64,000 nt of DNA from Agromyces agglutinans (GCF_009647605.1 NZ_WJIF01000002.1:558001-622000); one strand, 5' to 3'; counted from the first letter of the stretch, positions 8,578 through 17,377 are shown. A program made the numbers and translations. The notes: generated from the sequence alone by a model not told the origin.

Positions 8578-9776
8578 TGGCGGCCGCGAACCTCGGCGCC
8601 ACCCGACCGGCGGTGGATGTCGCCGAGGCGTTCCTCGCCGCGACGGTCGGGGGCGAGGCATCCGCCCGCTCGACGCGCCGTCGCGCGCGCTTCCACACGC
8701 TCGAGGTCGCCGAGGTGCGCCCGCTCACCGCCGACTCGGTCGAGGTGACCTTCGCGGTGCCCGAAGACCTCGTCGACGAGTACGACTACCTGCCGGGCCA
8801 GTACGTCGCGCTCCGCAAGGAACTCGAAGGCCACGAGCGCCGGCGCAGCTACTCGATCTGCCGACCTCCAGAGCGCTCGGCGGGCGGCACCGGCAGCATC
8901 TCGGTCGCGATCAAGCGCGACCTCGGCGGGCTCTTCTCGACGTGGGCGAACGCCGAGCTGAAGGCCGGTGACACGCTCGACGTGATGAGCCCGCAGGGCA
9001 CGTTCACGTCGACCCTGGCCGATCTCGACGGCCGCCGCGTGGTCGGCATCGCCGCGGGAAGCGGCATCACCCCGCTCATGGCCCTGGCGCACACCGTGCT
9101 CGCGCGCTCCGACGACTCGACGTTCGAGCTCGTCTACACGAACCGGTCGACGCTCGACGTGATGTTCCTCGAGGAACTCGCCGACCTGAAGGACCGCTAC
9201 CCCGCCCGCCTCGCGGTGCACCACGTGCTCTCGCGCGAGCAGCGCACCGCGCCGCTGCTCTCCGGGCGCATCGACCAGCAGAAGCTCGAGACGATGCTCG
9301 ACCTGCTGATCCGCCCCGAGACGGTCGACGAGTGGTTCCTGTGCGGGCCGTTCGAGCTCGTGCAGCTCGCGCGCGACACGCTCGAGGCGCGCGGCGTCGA
9401 TGCGAGGCACATCCGCTACGAGCTGTTCACGACCGACGCCGACCGGGTCGAGCCGCGCCACGGGCGGCCGGTCGTGATCGAGCAGGGCGAGCAGACGTAT
9501 GCCGTCGAGTTCACGCTCGATGGGCAGTCCTCGACGGTCGAGTCGCCCGTGTCGGCGAACGAGTCGATCCTCAACGCCGCGCTGCGCGTTCGCCCCGACG
9601 TGCCGTTCGCGTGCGCGGGCGGCGTCTGCGGCACCTGCCGGGCGCGAGTCGTCGACGGCAGCGTGCGGATGACCGAGAACTACGCGCTCGAGCCCGACGA
9701 GCTCGACGCCGGATACGTGCTCACCTGCCAGTCGCACCCGACGAGCGACCGCGTGGTGGTCGACTATGACGTCTGA
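8577..9776 (+). CDS. paaE: PaaE, NADPH-dependent reductase of phenylacetyl-CoA epoxidase
   Basis: PaaE passes electrons from NADPH to the PaaA diiron centre. In the 399-aa protein a FAD-binding domain (RRRSYSICRPP near 100) is followed by a nucleotide-binding domain (GIAAGSGITPLMAL near 160). The C-terminal plant-type 2Fe-2S domain has CAGGVCGTCRARV with its fourth Cys in YVLTCQS. The N-terminus carries about 40 extra residues of low complexity. It closes the paaABCDE operon; a 73-bp inverted repeat lies between it and the next gene. Confidence 0.96.
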   Translation: MAAANLGATRPAVDVAEAFLAATVGGEASARSTRRRARFHTLEVAEVRPLTADSVEVTFAVPEDLVDEYDYLPGQYVALRKELEGHERRRSYSICRPPERSAGGTGSISVAIKRDLGGLFSTWANAELKAGDTLDVMSPQGTFTSTLADLDGRRVVGIAAGSGITPLMALAHTVLARSDDSTFELVYTNRSTLDVMFLEELADLKDRYPARLAVHHVLSREQRTAPLLSGRIDQQKLETMLDLLIRPETVDEWFLCGPFELVQLARDTLEARGVDARHIRYELFTTDADRVEPRHGRPVVIEQGEQTYAVEFTLDGQSSTVESPVSANESILNAALRVRPDVPFACAGGVCGTCRARVVDGSVRMTENYALEPDELDAGYVLTCQSHPTSDRVVVDYDV

Positions 9777-9827
9777 CGCCCCCGCGCCGGGCCTCGCGCG
9801 CCCGGCCCTTGCCCGCGGCATCCGATC

Positions 9828-9900
9828 GCCGACTGATGACGATCTGCCACCGGGCGGCCGCCATTTCGACCTCGCTCGCGACATCTCGTCATCACTCGGC
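9828..9900. repeat. 73-bp inverted repeat between paaE and the PaaG-like gene
   Basis: GCCGACTGATGACGA (9828-9842) and TCGTCATCACTCGGC (9886-9900) are complementary at 14 of 15 positions. The outer length is 73 bp, identical to three inverted repeats elsewhere in the window, but the arms are unrelated. It may be an intra-operon hairpin that lowers expression of the last gene. Confidence 0.7.
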
Positions 9901-9947
9901 GCGAGAGTGGGGCGGGAGAGACCGGAGAGGGAGCGAACGGAGTGGGG

Positions 9948-10739
9948 ATGATCGAGTTCAACGTCGACCGTGAGGCGCACGTCGCCGAGGTCGTGCTGAA
10001 CGCACCGGAGAAGCTGAACGCGCTCGACGAGGCCGCGCTGGGCGAGCTCGCCGACGCCTACCGCGAGGCCGAGCGGCTGGCCGATCGCGGGGACATCCGG
10101 GCGCTGGTGCTCCGCGGCGAGGGCCGCGCGTTCTGCGCCGGTCGCGACATCTCGGGCGTCGACCCGCGCGAGGACGACGTGCTCGGCTACCTCGGCGGCC
10201 GAGTCGAGCCGCTGCTGCAGCTGATGGCGGGCCTGCCCGTGCCGACCTTCGCGGTCGCGCACGGCGCGTGCCTCGGCGTCGGGCTCGGCCTCCTCATCGC
10301 GAGCGACATCGTGTACGTCGCCGACTCTGCGAAGATCGGGTCGCCGTTCGCCAACCTCGGCGCGACGCTCGACTCGGGTGGGCACGCCCTGTTCGTCGAA
10401 CGCCTGGGCGCCCATCGGACGATGGACCTCATCGTGACCGGGCGGCTGATGACGGGCGAGGAGGCGGTCGCCGCGGGCCTGTTCTCGCGTGCGTTCCCGG
10501 CCGACGAGGTGACGGATGCCACGCGCGCCGCGGCGCGCACCGCGGCGCAGGGCGCGACGCAGGCGTTCGTCGCGTCGAAGCGGCTCGTCGCCGCGCTCCG
10601 CGACGACCGCCTGGGCCTCTGGGCGTCGATGGCCGAGGAGAACCGCGCGCAGGCCGCGCTCTGCGACACCGCCGACTACCGCGAGGGCTTCGCGGCGTTC
10701 CAGGCGAAGCGCAGGCCGGAGTTCACCGGCCGGGGCTGA
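9948..10739 (+). CDS. paaG: Enoyl-CoA hydratase/isomerase, probable PaaG (ring epoxide to oxepin isomerase)
   Basis: This 263-aa crotonase-fold protein has the oxyanion-hole segments AGRDISG and HGACLGVGLGLL and the later block LGATLDSGGHA, where the Asp sits in the position used by PaaG isomerases. The ending DYREGFAAFQAKRRPEFTG is the usual PaaG/PaaF ending. Its place directly after paaABCDE favours PaaG; a PaaF-type dehydroadipyl-CoA hydratase is possible. The ATG at 9948 has GGAG five bases upstream; a GTG two codons earlier overlaps that SD. Confidence 0.75.
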   Translation: MIEFNVDREAHVAEVVLNAPEKLNALDEAALGELADAYREAERLADRGDIRALVLRGEGRAFCAGRDISGVDPREDDVLGYLGGRVEPLLQLMAGLPVPTFAVAHGACLGVGLGLLIASDIVYVADSAKIGSPFANLGATLDSGGHALFVERLGAHRTMDLIVTGRLMTGEEAVAAGLFSRAFPADEVTDATRAAARTAAQGATQAFVASKRLVAALRDDRLGLWASMAEENRAQAALCDTADYREGFAAFQAKRRPEFTGRG

Positions 10740-10810
10740 GGCCCCGGCCCAGTGCCCGCTCCGCCCCAGTGCCCTGTGGCCCCCAGTGCCCCGTGGCCCC
10801 GGTCCGCCCC

Positions 10811-10883
10811 ATTCAGGAACTTCCAGCGCGCAGCCCGCGTGCCGCCGGCGGTTCCACGGCGTGTCGCGCCGTTCTTCCTGAAT
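10811..10883. repeat. 73-bp inverted repeat, family copy A
   Basis: Termini are ATTCAGGAA (10811-10819) and TTCCTGAAT (10875-10883), a perfect 9-bp pair. It sits between the convergent 3' ends of the PaaG-like gene and mrpG. Its reverse complement aligns with copy C at 61021 through the first 27 bases, including an internal GACACGCCG. No T-run follows, so it is not a canonical intrinsic terminator. Confidence 0.75.
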
Positions 10884-10953
10884 GCGAATTCGGGTCGTCG
10901 AGCGGGCGAGGTCGGGCGGGGGAATGACGGCGGTGCCGAGCGCCGAGCGCCCG

Positions 10954-11301
10954 TCAGGACTGCGCGTGCTCCTCGATGTCGCGCTCGAGGTCGTCCTCGA
11001 TGAGCAGGTCGCGGCGCACGTGGTCGGTGCGGTAGGCGCTGCGTCCGAGCATGTGCGCGGTCATGGGCTGGGTCAGGAGCTGGAACGTCATGATCAGCAC
11101 GGCGGTGGTCACGACCCCCCAGGTCGGCACCCGCAGCACGATCGCGAGCAGCACGGCGGCGAGGCCGAACACCTGCGGCTTGGTCGCGGCGTGCAGGCGG
11201 GTCAGCACGTCGGGGAAGCGGAGGATGCCGATGCCGGCCGCCATCGAGAGGAACGCGCTCACGAGGATGAGCACGCCGACGACGATCTCGACCGCGTTCA
11301 C
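10954..11301 (-). CDS. mrpG: MrpG, subunit of Mrp-type Na+/H+ antiporter
   Basis: MrpG is a small membrane subunit of the multisubunit Mrp cation/proton antiporter. The 115-aa protein has three hydrophobic segments (VEIVVGVLILVSAFLSMAAG, FGLAAVLLAIVL and VVTTAVLIMTFQLL) and the family block GILRFPDVLTRLHAATKPQ. The C-terminus is charged. The GTG start overlaps the mrpF stop by four bases, and no better start exists downstream. It is the last gene of the operon. Confidence 0.95.
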   Translation of the reverse strand: MNAVEIVVGVLILVSAFLSMAAGIGILRFPDVLTRLHAATKPQVFGLAAVLLAIVLRVPTWGVVTTAVLIMTFQLLTQPMTAHMLGRSAYRTDHVRRDLLIEDDLERDIEEHAQS

Positions 11302-11570
11302 GAGGCATCCTGCTTCGCCATGAACCGCGCGATCGAGATGGAGCCGACGACGGCGAACATCGCGAGGACGAGCAGCACCACGAGCGTGTCGGTGTGCCGG
11401 TTGATCGCCATCTCGGCGCCGAGCCCGCACATCGCGATGGCGAGCAGCACGTCGGTCGCGAGCGCGCGGTCGAGGATGGACGGGCCGCGGATGATGCGGA
11501 TCACGGCCGCGATCGCGCCGATGCCGAACATGATGCCGGCCGCGATGCTGATCCAGTTCAGGAAGGTCAT
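11298..11570 (-). CDS. mrpF: MrpF, subunit of Mrp-type Na+/H+ antiporter
   Basis: This 90-aa membrane protein has three predicted helices and the MrpF block RIIRGPSILDRALATDVLLA. In other Mrp systems MrpF is required for complex assembly and has been linked to bile salt efflux in Bacillus. ATGA and GTGA overlaps couple it to mrpE and mrpG. Confidence 0.95.
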   Translation of the reverse strand: MTFLNWISIAAGIMFGIGAIAAVIRIIRGPSILDRALATDVLLAIAMCGLGAEMAINRHTDTLVVLLVLAMFAVVGSISIARFMAKQDAS

Positions 11571-12247
11571 CGGTGCTCCTCCGTTCGGGCGGCCCGCCGC
11601 TCGCGTCGCTCCTGCCGCACCGAGGCGGCCTGCTCGTGCGTGCCCATCGCGAGCACGATGCGCTCCTCGGTGCCGAGCACGTGCCGGCGGGTGCGGTGCA
11701 CGTCGGCGGCCGTGCGGGTGCCGAGCGCGTGCAGGTAGAGCAGCCCGCGCTCGCGGTCGATGTCGACGACCACCGTGCCCGGCACGACCGAGATCGCCTC
11801 GGCCGTCAGCGTGGTCACGAGGTCGCTGCGGGTGTGCAGCTGCACCGCGATGATCGAGTTCATCGGCTTCCACCACGGCCAGATGGCGAGCACGGCGACC
11901 TGCACCGACGCCGACACGACGTCGAACATCATGCGCAGGCCGAGCAGGAGCCCGCGCCACGGATTGAAGCGCCCGGAGAGCAGCACGGGCGGCAGGTAGA
12001 GCGCGCGGGTCACTCCGATCGCCAGCAGGACGCCGGTCACGACCGTGAGGACGTCGATGTGGTCCCACAGCATGATCCAGAGCAGCACGAGCGCGCCGAG
12101 CAGCGGCAGCTGCCGCCAGACCGAACGCCATCGCGAAGGCTCGTGGTCCTCCCGGCGTGGAGCGCTCGTCGCCGAACCCTCGTGGTGCGGCATGGGCTGG
12201 GCGGGAGGCATCCCGCCCGCCGACTCGCGACCCGGCCCGCCGCTCAT
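11567..12247 (-). CDS. mrpE: MrpE, subunit of Mrp-type Na+/H+ antiporter
   Basis: The 226-aa protein contains the MrpE membrane region (LLGALVLLWIMLWDHIDVLTV, with later hydrophobic segments around FDVVSASVQVAVLAIWPW) and the soluble block SVVPGTVVVDIDRERGLLYLHAL. A 45-residue hydrophilic N-terminus and an Arg/Glu-rich C-terminus extend it beyond the usual 160-170 aa. Four-base overlaps join it to mrpD and mrpF. Confidence 0.94.
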   Translation of the reverse strand: MSGGPGRESAGGMPPAQPMPHHEGSATSAPRREDHEPSRWRSVWRQLPLLGALVLLWIMLWDHIDVLTVVTGVLLAIGVTRALYLPPVLLSGRFNPWRGLLLGLRMMFDVVSASVQVAVLAIWPWWKPMNSIIAVQLHTRSDLVTTLTAEAISVVPGTVVVDIDRERGLLYLHALGTRTAADVHRTRRHVLGTEERIVLAMGTHEQAASVRQERRERRAARTEEHR

Positions 12248-13833
12248 CGGATGCCCCCGGGGAAGACGAGCGAGATGTACGTCTCGGGATCGGTGAGGTT
12301 CGCCGAGGCGCGGCCCGCGAGGTCGAAGAGCGGTCCGGCGAACACGGTCAGCAGCAGGGTGACGGCGACGAGGGCGGTCGTCGCGGTGACCATGAGCCAC
12401 GGCGTCGTGCGCGTGGCCGTGGTGGTGGGCGCGGCGCCCTCCCACTCCTGCACCGAGTTCAGCAGCACCGACTCGTACCCCTCGAGCTCGTCGCGGCCTC
12501 GCCAGAACGCCATGTTCCAGAACCGGGTCAGTGCGTACAGGGTGATGAGCGACGTCGCGGCGCCCGCGGCGATGACGGCCCAGGTGAGCCAGGCCGGTCC
12601 GCCGACGGCCTCGGGTGCGCCCTCGGCTCCGGCGACGAACAGGCCGACCTTGCCGATGAATCCCGAGAACGGCGGGATGCCGCCGAGGTTCAGCGCCGGG
12701 ATGAAGAACAGGATGGCCAGCAGCGGCGACGCCTTGAGCAGGCCCGCGAGCCCGTTGATCGACGTCGCCCCGCCGAAGCGCTCGATGAGCCCCGTCGTGA
12801 GGAACAGCGCCGTCTGCACCGTGATGTGGTGCACGACGTAGTAGATCGTCGCTGCGAGGCCGAGTTCCGTCGCCAGTCCGATGCCGAAGATCATGTAGCC
12901 GATGTGGCTGACCAGCGTGAACGACAGCAGTCGCTTGATGTCGGCCTGGGTGAGCGCGCCGAGGATGCCGACGACCATGGTGAGCCCGCCGACCACGAGC
13001 AGCAGCGTCGACAGGTCGTGCTCGCTGAAGATGACCGTCTCGGTGCGGATGATGGCGTACACGCCGACCTTGGTGAGCAGGCCTGCGAACACGGCGGTGA
13101 CCGGCGCGGGCGCCGTCGGGTACGAGTCGGGCAGCCAGAACGAGAGCGGGAACACCGCGGCCTTGATGCCGAACGCGAGCAGCAGCAGCAGGTGCAGGAT
13201 CAGCTGCACGCCCTCGGGCAGCTCGGCGAGGCGCACCGAGAGCTGGGCGATGTTCGCCGTGCCGGTCGCGCCGTAGATGAGCGCGATCGCCGACAGGAAG
13301 AACAGCGACGAGACGAGGCTCACGATGATGTACGTGACGCCCGCGCGGATGCGCTCGCCCGTGCCGCCGAGGGTCAGCAGCACGTAGCTCGCCGACAGCA
13401 GGATCTCGAAGCCGACGTAGAGGTTGAACAGGTCACCCGCGATGAAGGCGTTGAACACCCCCGCCGACAGGATCAGGTACGACGGGTGGAAGATCGACAC
13501 GGGCGTCTCACGGTGCTGGTCGGCGATGCCCTGGCCGACCGCGTAGACGAGGACGCCGAGCAGCACGAGCGCCGAGATCAGCAGCATGATCGCCGAGAGG
13601 CGGTCGACCACGAGCACGATGCCGTGCGGGGGAGCCCAGCCGCCGACCGCGACCACCACGCCCTCGCCGGTCGAGTCGATGATCGCGAGCAGCACCGCCG
13701 CGATCGCCGCGACCGCGATGAGCACGGTCGTCGACACGGCCATCTGCGCGCGCCGGTGCCGGCCGAGGATCAGGGCGAGCGCGGCGCCGATCAGCGGCAG
13801 CAGCACCACGAGGGGAACCAGGATGCCGGTCAT
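12244..13833 (-). CDS. mrpD: MrpD, proton-translocating antiporter subunit
   Basis: MrpD is homologous to the ND2/ND4/ND5 antiporter-like subunits of complex I and forms one ion channel of the Mrp complex. The 529-aa sequence is hydrophobic throughout, with about 14 helices, and has the family blocks AGDLFNLYVGFEILLSASYVL, AFGIKAAVFPLSFWLPDSYP (the buried Lys) and LTQADIKRLLSFTLVSHIGYM. It overlaps both neighbours by four bases. Confidence 0.96.
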   Translation of the reverse strand: MTGILVPLVVLLPLIGAALALILGRHRRAQMAVSTTVLIAVAAIAAVLLAIIDSTGEGVVVAVGGWAPPHGIVLVVDRLSAIMLLISALVLLGVLVYAVGQGIADQHRETPVSIFHPSYLILSAGVFNAFIAGDLFNLYVGFEILLSASYVLLTLGGTGERIRAGVTYIIVSLVSSLFFLSAIALIYGATGTANIAQLSVRLAELPEGVQLILHLLLLLAFGIKAAVFPLSFWLPDSYPTAPAPVTAVFAGLLTKVGVYAIIRTETVIFSEHDLSTLLLVVGGLTMVVGILGALTQADIKRLLSFTLVSHIGYMIFGIGLATELGLAATIYYVVHHITVQTALFLTTGLIERFGGATSINGLAGLLKASPLLAILFFIPALNLGGIPPFSGFIGKVGLFVAGAEGAPEAVGGPAWLTWAVIAAGAATSLITLYALTRFWNMAFWRGRDELEGYESVLLNSVQEWEGAAPTTTATRTTPWLMVTATTALVAVTLLLTVFAGPLFDLAGRASANLTDPETYISLVFPGGIR

Positions 13834-14354
13834 CGGTCGCCATCCCCTCGGTCGCGGCTCCGGTCTCGATACGCGCCTTCGCCACTGGTCGACCATCGGA
13901 CGCGGGACGACGGCTCCTCGTCGCTCGCGTCGATCATCTGCTGGATGGCGAGGTCGTCGGCCGCCGACGAGCGGAGGAGGTCTGCCGCCTCCTCGGCGTC
14001 TTCGGCGAGCTCGGCCTCGTCGTCGACGAGGTCGCCCTTCTCGCCCAGCTGCGCGAGCCACCACGAGCGGTAGATCAGGGCGAGCATGAACGCCGTGATG
14101 CCGAGGTTGATCACGATCGCGGTGAGCACGAACGCCTGCGGCAGCGGGTCGGAGATCTCCGATTCGTCGACGCCCTCGCCGAGGATCGGCGCGAGCCCGG
14201 GCGACCCGCTCATCAGGTAGATCAGGATGTTCACCGCGTTGCCGACGAGGAGGAACCCGATGAGCACGCGGGTGAGGCTGCGCTCGAGCATGATCGCGAT
14301 GCCCGCGCCGAACAGCACGGCCATGAGCACGATGAGCGTGAGCGATGCGGTCAT
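13830..14354 (-). CDS. mrpC: MrpC, NuoK-like antiporter subunit with repeat-derived C-terminus
   Basis: The first 110 residues are a NuoK-like three-helix domain (LTLIVLMAVLFGAGIAIMLE, FLLVGNAVNILIYLMSG, AFVLTAIVINLGITAFMLAL). A 65-residue acidic, cytoplasmic-type tail follows, longer than in typical MrpC (about 115-125 aa). The last 25 or so residues (rich in Arg, Asp and Ser) are encoded by a copy of the 3'-end repeat at 13862-13900, so the extension partly derives from that repeat. ATGA overlaps join it to mrpA and mrpD. Confidence 0.93.
   Translation of the reverse strand: MTASLTLIVLMAVLFGAGIAIMLERSLTRVLIGFLLVGNAVNILIYLMSGSPGLAPILGEGVDESEISDPLPQAFVLTAIVINLGITAFMLALIYRSWWLAQLGEKGDLVDDEAELAEDAEEAADLLRSSAADDLAIQQMIDASDEEPSSRVRWSTSGEGAYRDRSRDRGDGDR
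13862..13900 (-). repeat. GGTCTCGATACGC-type 3'-end repeat, copy 2 (inside mrpC)
   Basis: The plus strand starts GGTCTCGATACGC, as in the copy at 5286, and continues through CTTCGCCACTGGTCGACC. Relative to the gene it has the same orientation and phase as in paaI. There the phase gives a TAG; here the frame stays open and adds residues to MrpC. Confidence 0.75.
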
Positions 14355-17300
14355 GCGCCAGACCCCCCGCCCTGGGTCGCGGCGGCGACCTCCCCGGTCG
14401 CGGCGCCCTCGGCCTGGCCCTCGCCGTGCTCGACCCCGCCGAATCCAGGATGCTCGTCCTCGGCCTCCTCCTCTTGCCGGTCGATCTCGGCGCCGAGCGC
14501 GCGCAGGATGTCGAGCACGAGCCCGATCACCACCATGTAGACGCCGATGTCGAAGAGGGTCGAGGTGCCGATCGAGAGCGTGCCGAGCACGGGCACGTCG
14601 AGCTCGAACCAGCTCGACTCGAACACCGTGAGGCCGAGGAAGAGCGACGAGGCCGCGGTGCCGGCCGCGAGCAGCAGCCCGGCGCCGAGGAGGTGCCCGG
14701 CGTCGACCGGTGCGGCCTCGCCGAGTTCGTAGCGACCGCCCGCGAGGTAGCGCGCGACGAGCGCGAGGCCTGCGAGCAGGCCGCCCGCGAAGCCGCCGCC
14801 CGGTGCGTTGTGGCCGACGAACAGCAGGTACACCGACACGACGATCGCCGGGTGGAACAGCAACCGCACGAGCACCTCGATGAGGATCGAACGGCGCCGT
14901 GGCGAGAGCGTGCGCCCCGCGAGCAGCCAGGTCTGACGCGTCTCGGCGGCCTCGGCCGCGGCATCCGTCTCGCCGTCGACCTCGGCGAGGCTCGGCCGCG
15001 CCGCGCGGATGCTCGACGCCTTCTCGGGCACCGGCCGGAGCCGGTCTCGGCGGTTCGGCTGCACGTCGAGTCGCGGTGCCCCGCCCGTGCGGCCCGACAC
15101 GAAGATCAGGCTCGCGACGCCCGTGGCGACCGCGACGAGCACCGAGATCTCCCCGAGCGTGTCCCAGGCGCGCAGGTCGACCAGCATGACGTTCACGATG
15201 TTCTTGCCGTGCGCTTCGATCGCCAGCGCCGGCAGCCCCTCGGCGATGGTCGGCTCGATCCGCGCGCCGAGCGCGATGAATCCGACGAGGCCCATGACCG
15301 CGCCCGCGACGCCGCCGATGATGCCGCGCGCGAGCTTGTGCACGGGTGGATGCCGCTGCGCGATCTGCTTGGGCAGGCGCCGCAGCACGAGCACGAACAC
15401 GACGATCACGATGGTCTCGACGAGCGCCTGCGTGAGCGCGAGGTCGGGTGCGCCCGACATGCCGAACAGCAGCACGAGCCCGTAGCCCGTGACGCTCACG
15501 AGCAGCACGGCGGTCATGCGCTGGCGCACGACGGCCGCGGCGATCGCCGCGACGGCCATGACGAACGCGAGGAACGGCTGCGACGGGTAGTCCCACAGTC
15601 GCACGGTGCCGGGCCAGGCCGTGTTCGCGACGCCCGCGATGCCGAGTCCGCCGATGAACACCAGCACGATGAGCGCGACATAGCCGGGCAGGCCGCGCTG
15701 CTGGATGGCGGTGGTCACCGCGGCGGCGAACCGGTCGACGACCGACACGATGCCGAGGTAGCCGCGGCTGGAGTCGACGAGGGGCGGCAGCGAGGCCTGC
15801 ATGCGCGCGACGCGCGCGCGGCCCCACACGAGCAGCGCGCCGAGGGCGAACACCGCGAGCGAGAGCCAGAGCGCCGGTTCGAACCCGTGCCAGAGCGCGA
15901 GGTGGTAGTCATGCGAGCCGGGGAACTCGTCGGCGTAGGCGGCCAGCAGCGGCTCGATGCCGGCGATCGCGAACGCGCCCACGAGGCCCGCGACGGCCAG
16001 CAGTCCGGGTGCGAGCCCGCTCCACGGGCTCATCCGGTGCAGCGTCGCCGGCGCGGCATCCGCTCGCGTGAAGAATGCACCCCAGACGAACCGCACGCTG
16101 TACGCGACGGTGAGCACGGATCCGAGGAACGCCGCCGCCAGCGCGAGCCAGCCCCACGCCGCGAAGCCGGATGCCCCGTGCGCCGCCTCCTCGAGGAACG
16201 CGGTGAACACGCCCTCCTTGGCGACGAAGCCGAGCAGCGGCGGGACGCCCGCCATCGACGCGGCCGCGAGGAACGCGATCGTGGCGACCACGGGCATGCG
16301 GCGGCCGAGTCCCGAGAGCTTGCGCCAGTCGCGCGTGCCGGCGGTGTGGTCGACGATGCCGACCACGAGGAACAGCGCGGCCTTGAACAGCGCGTGCGCG
16401 AGCAGCAGCGCGACGCCCGCGAGCGCGGCGTCGCGCGTGCCGAAGCCGGTGACGAGCACGAGGAAGCCGAGCTGGCTGACCGTGCCGTACGCGAGCATGA
16501 GCTTCAGGTCGTACTGGCGCAGCGCCCGCCAGCCGCCGACGAGCATGGTGAGTCCGCCGAGCAGCACGATGATCGGATGCCACACCGCGAGGTCGGCGTA
16601 CCCGGGCGCGAGCCGGGCGACGAGGTAGACGCCGGCCTTCACCATGGCCGCGGCGTGCAGGTAGGCGCTGACGGGCGTCGGCGCGGCCATGGCCGCCGGC
16701 AGCCAGAAGTGGAACGGCACGAGCGCGCTCTTCGAGATCGCGCCGACGAGCACGAGGGCGATGCCCCACTCGCCGGCGACCCCGGTCACCGGCTCGGCGA
16801 TCAGGGCCGACAGCGACGTCGTGCCGCCCTCGACGGAGAGCAGCACCAGGCCGACGAGCATGGCGAGGCCGCCGAACGTGGTCACGGTGAGCGCCTGGAG
16901 GGCGGCTCCGCGGCTCTCCTTGCGGCCGGTGTAGTGGCCGATCAGGAGGTACGAGAGCACGCTCGTCGCCTCCCAGAACGTGAACAGCACGAAGACGTCG
17001 TCGGCGGTCACGAGGCCGAGCATCACCCCGGCGAACGCGAGGAGCAGCGCGGCGAAGCGGCCGAGCGCGGGCTCGTCGTCGTCGAAGTACCACGTGCAGT
17101 AGGCGAGCACGAGGGCGCCGATGCCCGTCACGATGAGCGCGAGCAGCATCGCGAGCGCGTCGAGGCGGAAGCTCAGCGCGATGTCGAGGGCGGGGATCCA
17201 CTCGACGGTCTCGGTCACGGGCGTGCCGGCCAGCACGCCGGGCAGCCAGGTCAGCAGCACCACGAAGACGGCGGCGGGCAGCAGGGCCAGGACGAGGAAG

Positions 17301-17377
17301 ACGCGCCGGCCCATGAACCTCGTCAGGAGGGGCGTCAGCAGGGCGAGGGCACCGAAGGCGGCGAGGCTGAAGATCAT
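14351..17377 (-). CDS. mrpA: MrpA, large antiporter subunit with fused MrpB domain
   Basis: The 1008-aa protein joins an ND5-like antiporter core (about 1-630; blocks FTFWEATSVLSYLLIGHYTG, ISKSALVPFHFWLPAAMAAP and YDLKLMLAYGTVSQLGFL) to MrpA C-terminal helices. A complete MnhB domain follows (about 830-960; LFHPAIVVSVYLLFVGHNAP). A Gly/Glu/Ala-rich tail ends it. MrpA-MrpB fusion explains why no separate mrpB is present and is common in actinobacteria. The ATG at 17377 follows GGAGGAGG at good spacing; another ATG four bases upstream is out of frame. It heads the mrpACDEFG operon, which exports Na+ in exchange for protons. Confidence 0.95.
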   Translation of the reverse strand: MIFSLAAFGALALLTPLLTRFMGRRVFLVLALLPAAVFVVLLTWLPGVLAGTPVTETVEWIPALDIALSFRLDALAMLLALIVTGIGALVLAYCTWYFDDDEPALGRFAALLLAFAGVMLGLVTADDVFVLFTFWEATSVLSYLLIGHYTGRKESRGAALQALTVTTFGGLAMLVGLVLLSVEGGTTSLSALIAEPVTGVAGEWGIALVLVGAISKSALVPFHFWLPAAMAAPTPVSAYLHAAAMVKAGVYLVARLAPGYADLAVWHPIIVLLGGLTMLVGGWRALRQYDLKLMLAYGTVSQLGFLVLVTGFGTRDAALAGVALLLAHALFKAALFLVVGIVDHTAGTRDWRKLSGLGRRMPVVATIAFLAAASMAGVPPLLGFVAKEGVFTAFLEEAAHGASGFAAWGWLALAAAFLGSVLTVAYSVRFVWGAFFTRADAAPATLHRMSPWSGLAPGLLAVAGLVGAFAIAGIEPLLAAYADEFPGSHDYHLALWHGFEPALWLSLAVFALGALLVWGRARVARMQASLPPLVDSSRGYLGIVSVVDRFAAAVTTAIQQRGLPGYVALIVLVFIGGLGIAGVANTAWPGTVRLWDYPSQPFLAFVMAVAAIAAAVVRQRMTAVLLVSVTGYGLVLLFGMSGAPDLALTQALVETIVIVVFVLVLRRLPKQIAQRHPPVHKLARGIIGGVAGAVMGLVGFIALGARIEPTIAEGLPALAIEAHGKNIVNVMLVDLRAWDTLGEISVLVAVATGVASLIFVSGRTGGAPRLDVQPNRRDRLRPVPEKASSIRAARPSLAEVDGETDAAAEAAETRQTWLLAGRTLSPRRRSILIEVLVRLLFHPAIVVSVYLLFVGHNAPGGGFAGGLLAGLALVARYLAGGRYELGEAAPVDAGHLLGAGLLLAAGTAASSLFLGLTVFESSWFELDVPVLGTLSIGTSTLFDIGVYMVVIGLVLDILRALGAEIDRQEEEAEDEHPGFGGVEHGEGQAEGAATGEVAAATQGGGSGA

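Noticed and set aside
9766-9951. A 61-codon plus-strand ORF after paaE
   Set aside because: It starts inside paaE, has no SD, and its middle coincides with the inverted repeat at 9828-9900; Pro/Ala/Arg composition looks like out-of-frame translation.
14351-17377. Mis-joined mrpA and mrpB, because the protein exceeds 1000 aa
   Set aside because: MrpA-MrpB fusions are a known architecture; there is no frame break, and no separate mrpB is present.
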